Shown: one piece after another, positions 1 to 4,554 of the stretch | Numbering within the stretch: the first letter of the stretch is position 1 | Layout: each line of letters opens with the position of its first letter | Source of the DNA: Deltaproteobacteria bacterium | Lineage (GTDB): Bacteria > Desulfobacterota > DSM-4660 > Desulfatiglandales > HGW-15 | Assembly: GCA_020342025.1 (NCBI GenBank) | Contig: CP070840.1 | Span: 2,939,275 to 2,945,511 of the forward strand | Direction: 5' to 3' | Length of the DNA: 6,237 bases | The notes under the pieces: model-generated | The model's database searches: none | Seen by the model: the letters and a program-made list of their open reading frames with translations, nothing else | Told to the model about the DNA's origin: nothing | Program-made: the position numbers and the translations under genes

Positions 1-524
1 GTCTTTTTCAAGCTTTCTCCTAGCAACCTATCCATCGCCTCAACGCTGACGGTTTGGTTGAGTCTGTCATCAATGCCAGCATTCAACTTGGAACGATAAG
101 CTGCCAGCTTTTTTTTCGCCAGTTCCATGCTCCATTTGTAAGAAAGAAAAAGATCGGCGATCATTTGGACTTGATTTCCCTCGGATTTTTCTTTTTCCTC
201 TGAACTCAAAGCCATTTTGGCCTCTTCAATAAGAACATCAGCTTTTTCAAATAACGCCTTGGAATCCAAATAGTTCTGATCAATGAAGACCTTTATTCCG
301 AGGGACCTGGCTATCTCGGGCTTAATCCTCAATACGCCCTCCTCGCCCCTATGGGTATCATTGATAAGGCTTTCCTTCAGGGCCTCTTGGTTATAGGCAA
401 TGATGAATTTTTTCAGTAAATGATAGTCGCATAGCGCGGTCGATGGAGAGAGGAAAGGACCTGCGCCAATCAGGGCAAGGAAAGTGCAGATGAGAAAGGG
501 CTTATGGAGTAGGCTTTGCTTCAT
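1..524 (-). CDS. Unknown exported protein, partial (C-terminus beyond window edge)
   Basis: An open frame without stops runs from ATG at 524 to the left edge, giving 174 codons; the stop lies outside the window. The N-terminus is a classic signal peptide: MKQSLLHK followed by a hydrophobic core around residues 9-25 and a polar stretch ending near S28-T29-A30 or C32, which suggests export to the periplasm. C32 is preceded by T-A-L, not a good lipobox, so a lipoprotein is unlikely. The mature part is mainly charged and probably helical, rich in Lys, Glu, Ala and Leu, for example residues 86-112 and 133-150. I see no catalytic motif and do not recognise the family. The start is supported by an AGGAG ribosome site at 535-539, ten bases upstream. 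The gene diverges from the methyltransferase gene at 993. That it is a real gene is likely from the signal peptide, the ribosome site and the long open frame; its function is unknown. Confidence 0.75.
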   Translation of the reverse strand, partial: MKQSLLHKPFLICTFLALIGAGPFLSPSTALCDYHLLKKFIIAYNQEALKESLINDTHRGEEGVLRIKPEIARSLGIKVFIDQNYLDSKALFEKADVLIEEAKMALSSEEKEKSEGNQVQMIADLFLSYKWSMELAKKKLAAYRSKLNAGIDDRLNQTVSVEAMDRLLGESLKK

Positions 525-726
525 AAAATAGAGGCTCCTGGCCGGATCCCGAATAGGACCCCAGAAAATGAAAAGATTTGACTGATGTGAGCGGACAATG
601 TCCAGCATGATTAACCTAGGGAAGAGAAAAAATCAAGAGACTGATTTATTCATCGCATGTCAAAGGAGAAGAATTGATCAAACGGGTCCTTTGGGTTATG
701 GGTAAAACAAGCGCAATATTTGAAAT

Positions 727-917
727 GTCATTGCGAGGAGAGGGATTCCTCACCCGTCATTGCGAGCCCCCATAGTGTCGGGGGCGAGGCAATCTCATCT
801 ATCGTCGGCGTGCTTTCTTAGAAAGTTCTTGGCTCGGAACAGGCTCCGCAATCTCGTACTCAAAGACGAGATTGCCGCGCTCCTCCCGCCTCCGCGAGAG
901 TCGCTCGCAATGACGGG
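727..917. repeat. Compound palindromic intergenic repeat (GTCATTGCGAG family)
   Basis: GTCATTGCGAG occurs twice in direct orientation (727-737 and 756-766) and once inverted at the far end as CTCGCAATGAC (904-914). The inner copy and the right end form a perfect 15-bp terminal inverted repeat, 753-767 against 903-917. Inside, GGCAATCTC (788-796) and GCAATCTCGT (848-857) are both complementary to the same ACGAGATTGCC segment (866-876), giving alternative hairpins; the second has a 10-bp stem with an 8-base loop. A separate GC hairpin, GCCCCC/GGGGGC, lies at 766-785. Repeats with GTCATTGCGAG ends and GCAATCTC cores are known to me as common non-coding intergenic elements in several bacterial phyla. 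This looks like one or two nested copies. It contains no transposase, so it would depend on a partner elsewhere if mobile. Confidence 0.8.
766..785. repeat. GC-rich hairpin inside the palindromic repeat
   Basis: GCCCCC at 766-771 and GGGGGC at 780-785 form a perfect 6-bp stem around an 8-base loop. It is not followed by a T-tract on either strand, so it is not a typical intrinsic terminator. Confidence 0.5.
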
Positions 918-980
918 CTAACAATAATAAATGCGTTTTTTAATACTTAATTAGAAGCTTGGGGATAATCGAGCAGGAAA

Positions 981-985
981 GGGAG
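981..985 (+). promoter_or_regulatory. Ribosome binding site of the methyltransferase gene
   Basis: GGGAG lies seven bases upstream of the ATG at 993, within a purine-rich run (971-987). The position fits a Shine-Dalgarno site and fixes the start. Confidence 0.7.
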
Positions 986-992
986 AGCACCA

Positions 993-1547
993 ATGAACTC
1001 ACATGATTTCTCAGAAGGGCCAGCGCAGTTGTTGGTAGATTACTGGAGCCTGTTTGAAGAGAGCAGGCTTGGTGCGCCTATCCTGGACCTTGCGTGCGGT
1101 GATGGGCACAACGGTATATTTCTCGCTACCAAAGACCTTCCCGTGATCTGTTGCGATATCTCGGAACAGGCGCTGTCCCGTGCAGAGAAGTTGGCGGCAG
1201 AGAACCGTGTAAAGGTGGCGTTATGGCAGGTGGACCTTGAAGTTGAGGAAATGAATCCGCTCCCCGAGGATTTTTATGAGGGTATCCTGGTATTCCATTA
1301 TCTTCACAGGCCACTGATCCCATGTATAAAAAAAGCCCTCAAAAATGGGGGAATTCTCATCTATGAGACCTTTACCATTGAGCAGCCTAGATTTGGGAGA
1401 CCACACAATCCAAAGTTCTTGTTGAAGCCAGGGGAACTGCTGGAGTGGTTCGAAGATTGGGAAGTCATTTATGAATTTGAAGGGATAAAGGAAGGGCCCA
1501 AAAGGGCAGTCGCACAGCTTGTCTGCAAAAGGCCAAAGAGAATTTAG
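993..1547 (+). CDS. Class I SAM-dependent methyltransferase (TehB/Methyltransf_11-like)
   Basis: This 184-residue protein has the core of a Rossmann-fold methyltransferase. Motif I, LDLACGDGHNG, is at residues 31-41 and would bind S-adenosylmethionine. The acidic residue ending strand 2 is D55 (CCDIS). D81 in QVDLE fits the adenine-contacting position. FHYLHRPL (101-108) corresponds to the strand 4/motif IV region, and GGILIYETF (119-127) to the turn and strand 5. The C-terminal segment with GRPHNP (135-140) and LLKPGEL (143-149) is a pattern I know from TehB-like small methyltransferases. The length suits a single-domain cytosolic enzyme. The substrate cannot be read from sequence; a small molecule is as likely as tellurite or a macromolecule. 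The gene stands alone, diverging from the exported-protein gene and converging on the radical SAM gene. ATG at 993 is chosen because of the ribosome site seven bases upstream. Confidence 0.88.
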   Translation: MNSHDFSEGPAQLLVDYWSLFEESRLGAPILDLACGDGHNGIFLATKDLPVICCDISEQALSRAEKLAAENRVKVALWQVDLEVEEMNPLPEDFYEGILVFHYLHRPLIPCIKKALKNGGILIYETFTIEQPRFGRPHNPKFLLKPGELLEWFEDWEVIYEFEGIKEGPKRAVAQLVCKRPKRI

Positions 1548-1559
1548 GGGCTTCGCCCC
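1547..1559 (+). terminator. Short GC hairpin at the methyltransferase stop codon
   Basis: GGGGC and GCCCC flank a three-base TTC loop, beginning on the last base of the stop codon. There is no T-run directly after it, so as a terminator it is weak; the larger hairpin downstream is a better candidate. Confidence 0.3.
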
Positions 1560-1562
1560 ACC

Positions 1563-1694
1563 TGGAGTGTTGGAGTCATGGAGTACTGGAGTGATGGGTT
1601 TGGAGGTAAAAAAGAAATTTTTTTGTCTTTATTAGAATGAGATTCCAATACTCCAGTACTCCACCACTCCAGGACTCCATGAGTCAACACTCCA
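1563..1694. terminator. Putative bidirectional terminator formed by the repeat hairpin
   Basis: The near-perfect inverted arms at 1563-1597 and 1661-1694 lie between the methyltransferase gene ending at 1547 and the radical SAM gene ending at 1722 on the other strand. A long stem here could stop transcription from both sides. The A-run and T-run sit in the loop rather than just beyond the stem, which is unlike a standard intrinsic terminator, so this role is an inference from position and fold. Confidence 0.4.
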
Positions 1695-1718
1695 TTACTC
1701 CAATACTCCATCACTCCA
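1563..1718. repeat. Inverted arrays of an 8-bp repeat (TGGAGTNN / NNACTCCA)
   Basis: The left arm has four perfectly phased TGGAGTNN units (1563-1594) followed by degenerate ones. The right arm has the complementary NNACTCCA unit four times (1648-1679), a seven-base interruption (TGAGTCA, 1680-1686) and four more units (1687-1718). The two unspecified bases vary from unit to unit while the six-base core is fixed. The left segment 1563-1597 is almost fully complementary to 1661-1694, with one indel, one adjacent mismatch and two further mismatches, so a hairpin or cruciform of about 34 bp is possible, with an AT-rich loop that includes A6-G-A3-T7 (1608-1624). The element fills the space between two convergent genes. 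Short frames across it translate into low-complexity WSNGVLE-like peptides and are not genes. Confidence 0.85.
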
Positions 1719-1721
1719 GTA

Positions 1722-2831
1722 TCACGCGTACTCTTCCCCAAGCAAATGGATGTTCCCTATGTGCACGTTATGCACGCCCTGACCCTCGGCAATTGCCTTG
1801 CAGCGCAGGGCATGTGCCCTCGAGGTGGTGGGTAAGTCCTGGAGGTAGAAGTGGGGATAAAAGGCAAGCAGGCTGTATGGGACATCAGGGTTCGAGTCTG
1901 CAATATAGCTGGCCAGGGCGGCCACTTCCTCTTCGTCCACATATCCGGGAACCAACAAAGTGCTGGCAATGAGAAAGGGGGGGACTGGCCTCTCTGGTGT
2001 CCAGCCAGACAAAGTCCTGAAATTTTCCAACGTCTTTCTATTTGTTACTCCGCACAGGGCATAATGGATGCCTTCATTCCAGGTCTTTAGATCGAATTTG
2101 ATGGATCCGCCAGATTTCAGAGACAATTGGGCCATCCTGGTCAAAAAGGGCTCATTGATACACCCATTGGTCTCCCAGCATATCCTCAGAATCTCTTTGG
2201 ACGTCCTATGCAGGGCGAGGTTGGAGGTCTTAAGGGCGTGTAGAATCTGCGGCGTGGGATCCCCGCCAAAATAACAGATGCAGGTGGTTTTGTCGTCCAC
2301 GGCTGTGGCCAGTTTCGTTGCTGTGACTGTGGGGGGTAGAGAGGTTTCCTGCTTGTACTGATAATTTTGGCAGTAGAGGCAATTGAAGGAGCACGCGTGA
2401 TAAAAGACGGCCAGGTTTTTGTGCCCATATTCAGGACCTTTTGAAGCGGCATATCGAGGATAACCACATCCCGTTCCTGCTGGACAGACGAAGTTTCCGA
2501 CGCAATTGGTGGGAAGGGGATCATAGTAATAAGAGAGATTTCCTTCATGGGGCCGCCCGCCGCGTATCGTACCGCCTTCGACCCGACGAAGGCCACAAAA
2601 TCCCCTCTCCCCTTCGGGTATCTGACATCTGTGCACGCACAATGGGCAGGTTCTACCATCTGCTGCGCGTGGAGGGTCTTGGGGCAGTCGGTAGGCACGG
2701 CGGCTGCGATCATGCACCCTTTTAATCTCTGGCCAGGCTTGTTCAAAATGATGTCTAATACAACTGGCACAGAAGCCAATCACATCAGAAATCGTTTTGG
2801 CACTTTTATTACAATACCTGCAGGTTCCCAT
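1722..2831 (-). CDS. Cysteine-rich radical SAM protein (PflA-like, COG1180-type)
   Basis: This 369-residue protein carries the radical SAM signature C147-x3-C151-x2-C154 in HACSFNCLYCQN; these cysteines would hold the [4Fe-4S] cluster that cleaves S-adenosylmethionine. YFGGDPTP (187-194) fits the glycine-rich SAM-contacting motif, with WETNG (219-223) and KFDLK (245-249) as later barrel strands, and HIGNIHLL (357-364) near the end. Before the barrel are a zinc-ribbon-like C4-x2-C7...C21-x2-C24, a second cluster C62-x2-C65-x3-C69...C79 resembling the leader of AmmeMemoRadiSam-type proteins, and C110, C116 and C122. It therefore belongs near the glycyl-radical activase/AmmeMemoRadiSam radical SAM group, but its substrate is not known and no glycyl-radical enzyme, Memo or AMMECR1 gene is in view. 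An in-frame TAG two codons upstream (2835-2837) makes ATG 2831 the earliest start; only a weak GAG ribosome site is seen, eight bases before it. The stop codon abuts the 8-bp repeat array. Confidence 0.9.
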   Translation of the reverse strand: MGTCRYCNKSAKTISDVIGFCASCIRHHFEQAWPEIKRVHDRSRRAYRLPQDPPRAADGRTCPLCVHRCQIPEGERGFCGLRRVEGGTIRGGRPHEGNLSYYYDPLPTNCVGNFVCPAGTGCGYPRYAASKGPEYGHKNLAVFYHACSFNCLYCQNYQYKQETSLPPTVTATKLATAVDDKTTCICYFGGDPTPQILHALKTSNLALHRTSKEILRICWETNGCINEPFLTRMAQLSLKSGGSIKFDLKTWNEGIHYALCGVTNRKTLENFRTLSGWTPERPVPPFLIASTLLVPGYVDEEEVAALASYIADSNPDVPYSLLAFYPHFYLQDLPTTSRAHALRCKAIAEGQGVHNVHIGNIHLLGEEYA

Positions 2832-2987
2832 GTTCTAAACTCAACTTGTTCGTGTACCTCATTGCGAGCCCCGACAGCTTGCCCCCGGGGAGGCGGGTAT
2901 GGGGAGGGGCGAAGCCTGTTTCATTGGGGCAGAATCTAGGATCCCAAGGCATAAGAACTCAAAGGTATGCGCAATTGCTTATCCTTG
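2832..2987. other. 156-bp spacer between the THEP1 and radical SAM genes
   Basis: This spacer lies between two minus-strand genes, so it could hold a terminator for the first and a promoter for the second. I see a degenerate palindromic repeat copy (2859-2920) and no convincing T-tailed hairpin or -35/-10 pair, so whether transcription reads through is open. Confidence 0.5.
2859..2920. repeat. Degenerate second copy of the GTCATTGCGAG-type repeat
   Basis: The 14 bases TCATTGCGAGCCCC at 2859-2872 are identical to 757-770 in the first repeat. After this the two copies diverge, but both continue into GC-rich self-complementary sequence: here CCCC (2869-2872) can pair with GGGG (2887-2890), and CCCCGGGG (2883-2890) is itself palindromic. 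I do not see the inverted CTCGCAATGAC end, so the copy is partial or decayed. The right boundary is approximate. It sits just upstream of the radical SAM gene start. Confidence 0.55.
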
Positions 2988-3548
2988 CTATAACTCATAG
3001 AAACGAGAAAAGTCTACCAACTCATCCCTGTTCTTCTCCGTAACATAAACGAGCAGAACATCCTCCCTCTCCTTAACCATTTCAATAAATTGGTCCCCTT
3101 TTAGGGCAATAGACCCTATGACGGGATTTTCAGAATCCAGTACCTTCACAAGCGTCTGACGAAAAAGGGGAGAGAAACATTCCATTTTTCCGATCTCATC
3201 GATGACCACGATTTCTTCAGCTTTGGCCGGAAGCATTGAAGGGACAGCGATCTGATCAATGTGGTCAAGGTTGACACCATATTTCCCTACCCGGAATCGG
3301 CTCTTGGTGTCCCTATGGGCCAGCAGACCCTTTTTCCCATCTAATGTGGTGATGGAAAATCCGACCCTGTCCCTCCCTTCTCTTATCTCCCGTGTGAAAA
3401 ACCCTGTCATTGGGCTTTGAATTCTACCAACAACCCTTTCAATGAGGGTGGATTTCCCGCATCGTGGAGGTCCAGTCACAAGAATATTTCTGCTCATGAT
3501 TCGGTCATTATTTGTCATTTTTTGAGGGATCCCTTTTTTGAAAAACAT
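2988..3548 (-). CDS. THEP1-family P-loop nucleoside triphosphatase
   Basis: This 186-residue protein has the marks of the THEP1/NTPase_1 (DUF265) family. Residues 21-34 read as a strand entering a Walker A loop, NILVTG then GPPRCGKST (26-34). TGFFTREIREG (48-58) with DRVGF (60-64) is the conserved family block after the P-loop, VGKYGVNL (87-94) a second one, and IVVIDEIGKME (113-123) the Walker B strand with D117 and E118. Family members hydrolyse nucleoside triphosphates with broad specificity in vitro; the physiological role is unsettled. The P-loop has R29-C30 where Gly and a small residue are usual. Start choice: ATG 3548 has AGAGGA seven bases upstream (3556-3561) and makes the gene overlap the upstream CheR-like gene by 41 bases. 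ATG 3518 (11-base overlap) and ATG 3497 (no overlap) would give a length closer to the usual family N-terminus, MSRNILVTG. The overlap suggests translational coupling. Confidence 0.88.
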   Translation of the reverse strand: MFFKKGIPQKMTNNDRIMSRNILVTGPPRCGKSTLIERVVGRIQSPMTGFFTREIREGRDRVGFSITTLDGKKGLLAHRDTKSRFRVGKYGVNLDHIDQIAVPSMLPAKAEEIVVIDEIGKMECFSPLFRQTLVKVLDSENPVIGSIALKGDQFIEMVKEREDVLLVYVTEKNRDELVDFSRFYEL

Positions 3549-4326
3549 AGGAATATCCTCTATAGGGGAACAGAGCGTCGGTTTCCAAAGGCAGTTTTTC
3601 GTGGCTCCCGATGATCAGAAGGCCTCCAGGGACCAGGGAATCAACCACCTTTTGAAAAGCGGGTGTTTTGAGCGCCTCTTCATAGTAAGTGAGGAGGTTG
3701 TTTCTCAAGAAGATGAGATGAAAGTTCCTGTCTGGGGGCTCGTGCAGGAGATTGTGGCACCTCCATGAGATACCCCTTTCCAGTGGACGCGCGAGCCTGT
3801 ATTGGTCGGCCTCTTCTAGGCGTTTGAAATATTTTGTCCGCATATCCCCTGGAACCTCTTTTAGACTGCTGCGGGCGTAGAGTCCCAGTTGTGCCCTCTC
3901 CAGGTAGACCAGGTTCATGTCTGTGGCGAGCACCTTAAGATCCGGCAAGGCCTGAAACCGATCCTGCAAACGATCCCACAAAATGGTGAAACTAAACACC
4001 TCTTCCCCGCGGGCGCAGCCTGCGAACCAGACCTTCACATTCTCCCTGTTTCTATCGATGATTTCCGGCAAGATCTGATTTTCAAGCGTTTCCCAGAAAC
4101 CGCGATCCCGGAAGAAGCGACTGATAGAGACGGTCATTAAAACTTCGCACTGGGCCCTCAGCTCCTTGTCATTGTCCAAAGCCAGAAGATACGCCTCAAA
4201 ATCCTGACATCCCAATGTGTTCATATGGCGACGAAGGCGTTTTTTAACTCCCTTTCGAACCCTTCGATACCCCCTCCACGAGAGCCCAAAACGATCGAGG
4301 AGTTGGCGAAATTGATGGTCATCCAT
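3508..4326 (-). CDS. Orphan CheR-type SAM-dependent methyltransferase
   Basis: This 272-residue protein matches the two-part architecture of CheR, which methylates glutamates on chemoreceptors. The N-terminal helical domain (about 1-65) is basic (RRVRKGVKKRLRR, 21-33). SISRFFRD (67-74) is the family's T-x-FFRD segment, AGCARGEE (102-109) is motif I for SAM binding, LATDMN (133-138) is the acidic loop, NLLHEPP (192-198) and FHLIFLRNN (202-210) are the next strands, and GGLLIIGSHEKLP (234-246) the last. The length is typical. Departures from the consensus are CAR for CST in motif I and Leu207 where CheR proteins usually have Cys before the RN pair. No receptor, CheB, CheA or CheW gene is nearby, so the target may be a chemoreceptor elsewhere or a different protein. 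An in-frame TAG three codons upstream (4336-4338 region) fixes ATG 4326 as the first possible start. No clear ribosome site precedes it. The gene overlaps the THEP1 gene downstream and diverges from clpB. Confidence 0.9.
   Translation of the reverse strand: MDDHQFRQLLDRFGLSWRGYRRVRKGVKKRLRRHMNTLGCQDFEAYLLALDNDKELRAQCEVLMTVSISRFFRDRGFWETLENQILPEIIDRNRENVKVWFAGCARGEEVFSFTILWDRLQDRFQALPDLKVLATDMNLVYLERAQLGLYARSSLKEVPGDMRTKYFKRLEEADQYRLARPLERGISWRCHNLLHEPPDRNFHLIFLRNNLLTYYEEALKTPAFQKVVDSLVPGGLLIIGSHEKLPLETDALFPYRGYSYVFQKRDPSKNDK
3556..3561 (-). promoter_or_regulatory. Ribosome binding site for the THEP1 gene, inside the CheR-like gene
   Basis: On the minus strand AGAGGA lies seven bases before ATG 3548. 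It is the best ribosome site among the three candidate starts (3548, 3518, 3497) and supports the overlapping arrangement. Confidence 0.55.
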
Positions 4327-4332
4327 AGGTGC

Positions 4333-4361
4333 ATTCTATAAAGTTTCCCGAGAAAAACAAA
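4333..4361 (-). promoter_or_regulatory. Possible promoter for the CheR-like gene, very close to its start
   Basis: On the minus strand TAGAAT (4333-4338) matches five of six bases of the -10 consensus. A poor -35 match, TTTGTT (4356-4361), lies 17 bases upstream. If used, transcription would begin at or within a base or two of the ATG at 4326, which would give a leaderless message and would fit the lack of a ribosome site. Confidence 0.25.
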
Positions 4362-4436
4362 ACCATAAGATCGAACCTAAAAAAGACAACGACTGATGGG
4401 CATAATGGGAGGTCTCGAGCCGCTTAAAAACGCTTC

Positions 4437-4465
4437 TTGACATGGAGCATGGGCAAGGTTAATTT
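4437..4465 (+). promoter_or_regulatory. Possible sigma-70-like promoter for clpB
   Basis: A perfect TTGACA -35 hexamer is at 4437-4442. The best-spaced -10 candidate, TAATTT at 4460-4465 with 17-base spacing, matches the consensus at only three positions. A better -10-like TATATT (4470-4475) is too far from it. The call is therefore weak. Confidence 0.3.
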
Positions 4466-4480
4466 TTTATATATTTAACC
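4457..4480. promoter_or_regulatory. Inverted repeat GGTTAA-N12-TTAACC upstream of clpB
   Basis: GGTTAA (4457-4462) and TTAACC (4475-4480) are perfect inverted copies separated by 12 AT-rich bases. The first copy overlaps the candidate -10 region, a usual place for a repressor site. Six-base arms can arise by chance, so the role is inferred. Confidence 0.35.
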
Positions 4481-4511
4481 GATTGAACAAAAAATCGCTT
4501 AAAACTTATGC

Positions 4512-4537
4512 ATTAGAAAAGTCTAATAAATTTCTAA
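4512..4537. promoter_or_regulatory. Three-half-site inverted repeat (TTAGA / TCTAA) in the clpB leader
   Basis: ATTAGA (4512-4517) and TCTAAT (4522-4527) form a perfect 6-bp inverted repeat with a 4-base loop. The same left arm, extended as TTAGAAA (4513-4519), also pairs with TTTCTAA (4531-4537), so the two pairings exclude each other. It lies 17 bases upstream of the clpB start, just before the ribosome site, and could be an operator or an RNA fold affecting translation. Confidence 0.35.
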
Positions 4538-4544
4538 GTAGATA

Positions 4545-4549
4545 GGGAG
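4545..4549 (+). promoter_or_regulatory. Ribosome binding site of clpB
   Basis: GGGAG lies five bases before ATG 4555 and eight before the adjacent in-frame ATG 4558. Spacing slightly favours the second ATG; the first is kept as the start because it is the outermost and the difference is one residue. Confidence 0.7.
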
Positions 4550-4554
4550 AAAGA

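Larger units (their letters stand above)
525..992. other. 468-bp divergent intergenic region
   Basis: This stretch separates the left exported-protein gene (minus) from the methyltransferase gene (plus), so it must carry signals for both. I see no coding frame of substance. Its middle and right (727-917) are taken up by a compound palindromic repeat listed separately. At 593-603 there is a small perfect palindrome (GGACA-A-TGTCC) that could be an operator for the leftward gene, but at this length it could be chance. GATAAT at 964-969 resembles a -10 box for the rightward gene, but I see no good -35 partner. The remainder, 604-726, shows nothing I can name. Confidence 0.6.
4327..4554. other. 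Divergent regulatory region between the CheR-like gene and clpB
   Basis: This 228-bp region must drive both the leftward CheR-like/THEP1 pair and rightward clpB. The half next to clpB is very AT-rich and contains two inverted repeats and a TTGACA hexamer, listed separately. I find no CIRCE element and no convincing sigma-32 promoter (CTTGAAA with CCCCAT-type -10), although clpB genes are commonly heat-shock controlled. Confidence 0.6.

Noticed and set aside
525..992. tRNA or small structured RNA in the left intergenic region
   Set aside because: The visible pairing is explained by the palindromic repeat; no cloverleaf or TTCGA-type T-loop arrangement was found.
1563..1718. CRISPR array
   Set aside because: The unit is 8 bp with a two-base variable part, far too short for repeats and spacers, and there are no cas genes.
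1544..1972. Short open frames on both strands across the 8-bp repeats (65 and 111 codons)
   Set aside because: They translate the repeat into low-complexity peptides (WSNGVLE-like, or SSTPPLQ-like), have no ribosome site I can see, and the longer one runs antisense into the radical SAM gene.
1722..2831. AmmeMemoRadiSam system
   Set aside because: Memo and AMMECR1 genes are not in the window and the sequence just before the radical SAM cluster does not look like that family; only the cysteine leader at 62-79 is reminiscent of it.
1851..2939. Several plus-strand and minus-strand frames of 65-197 codons overlapping the radical SAM gene
   Set aside because: They lie antisense or out of frame to a gene with strong conserved motifs and show no domain or start signal of their own.
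3508..4326. Chemotaxis operon
   Set aside because: Only a CheR-type protein is present; no CheA, CheB, CheW, CheY or receptor gene is seen in the window.
4437..4500. Sigma-32 or sigma-54 promoter for clpB
   Set aside because: Neither a CCCCAT-type -10 at correct spacing from CTTGA nor a GG-N10-GC pair at the expected positions could be found.
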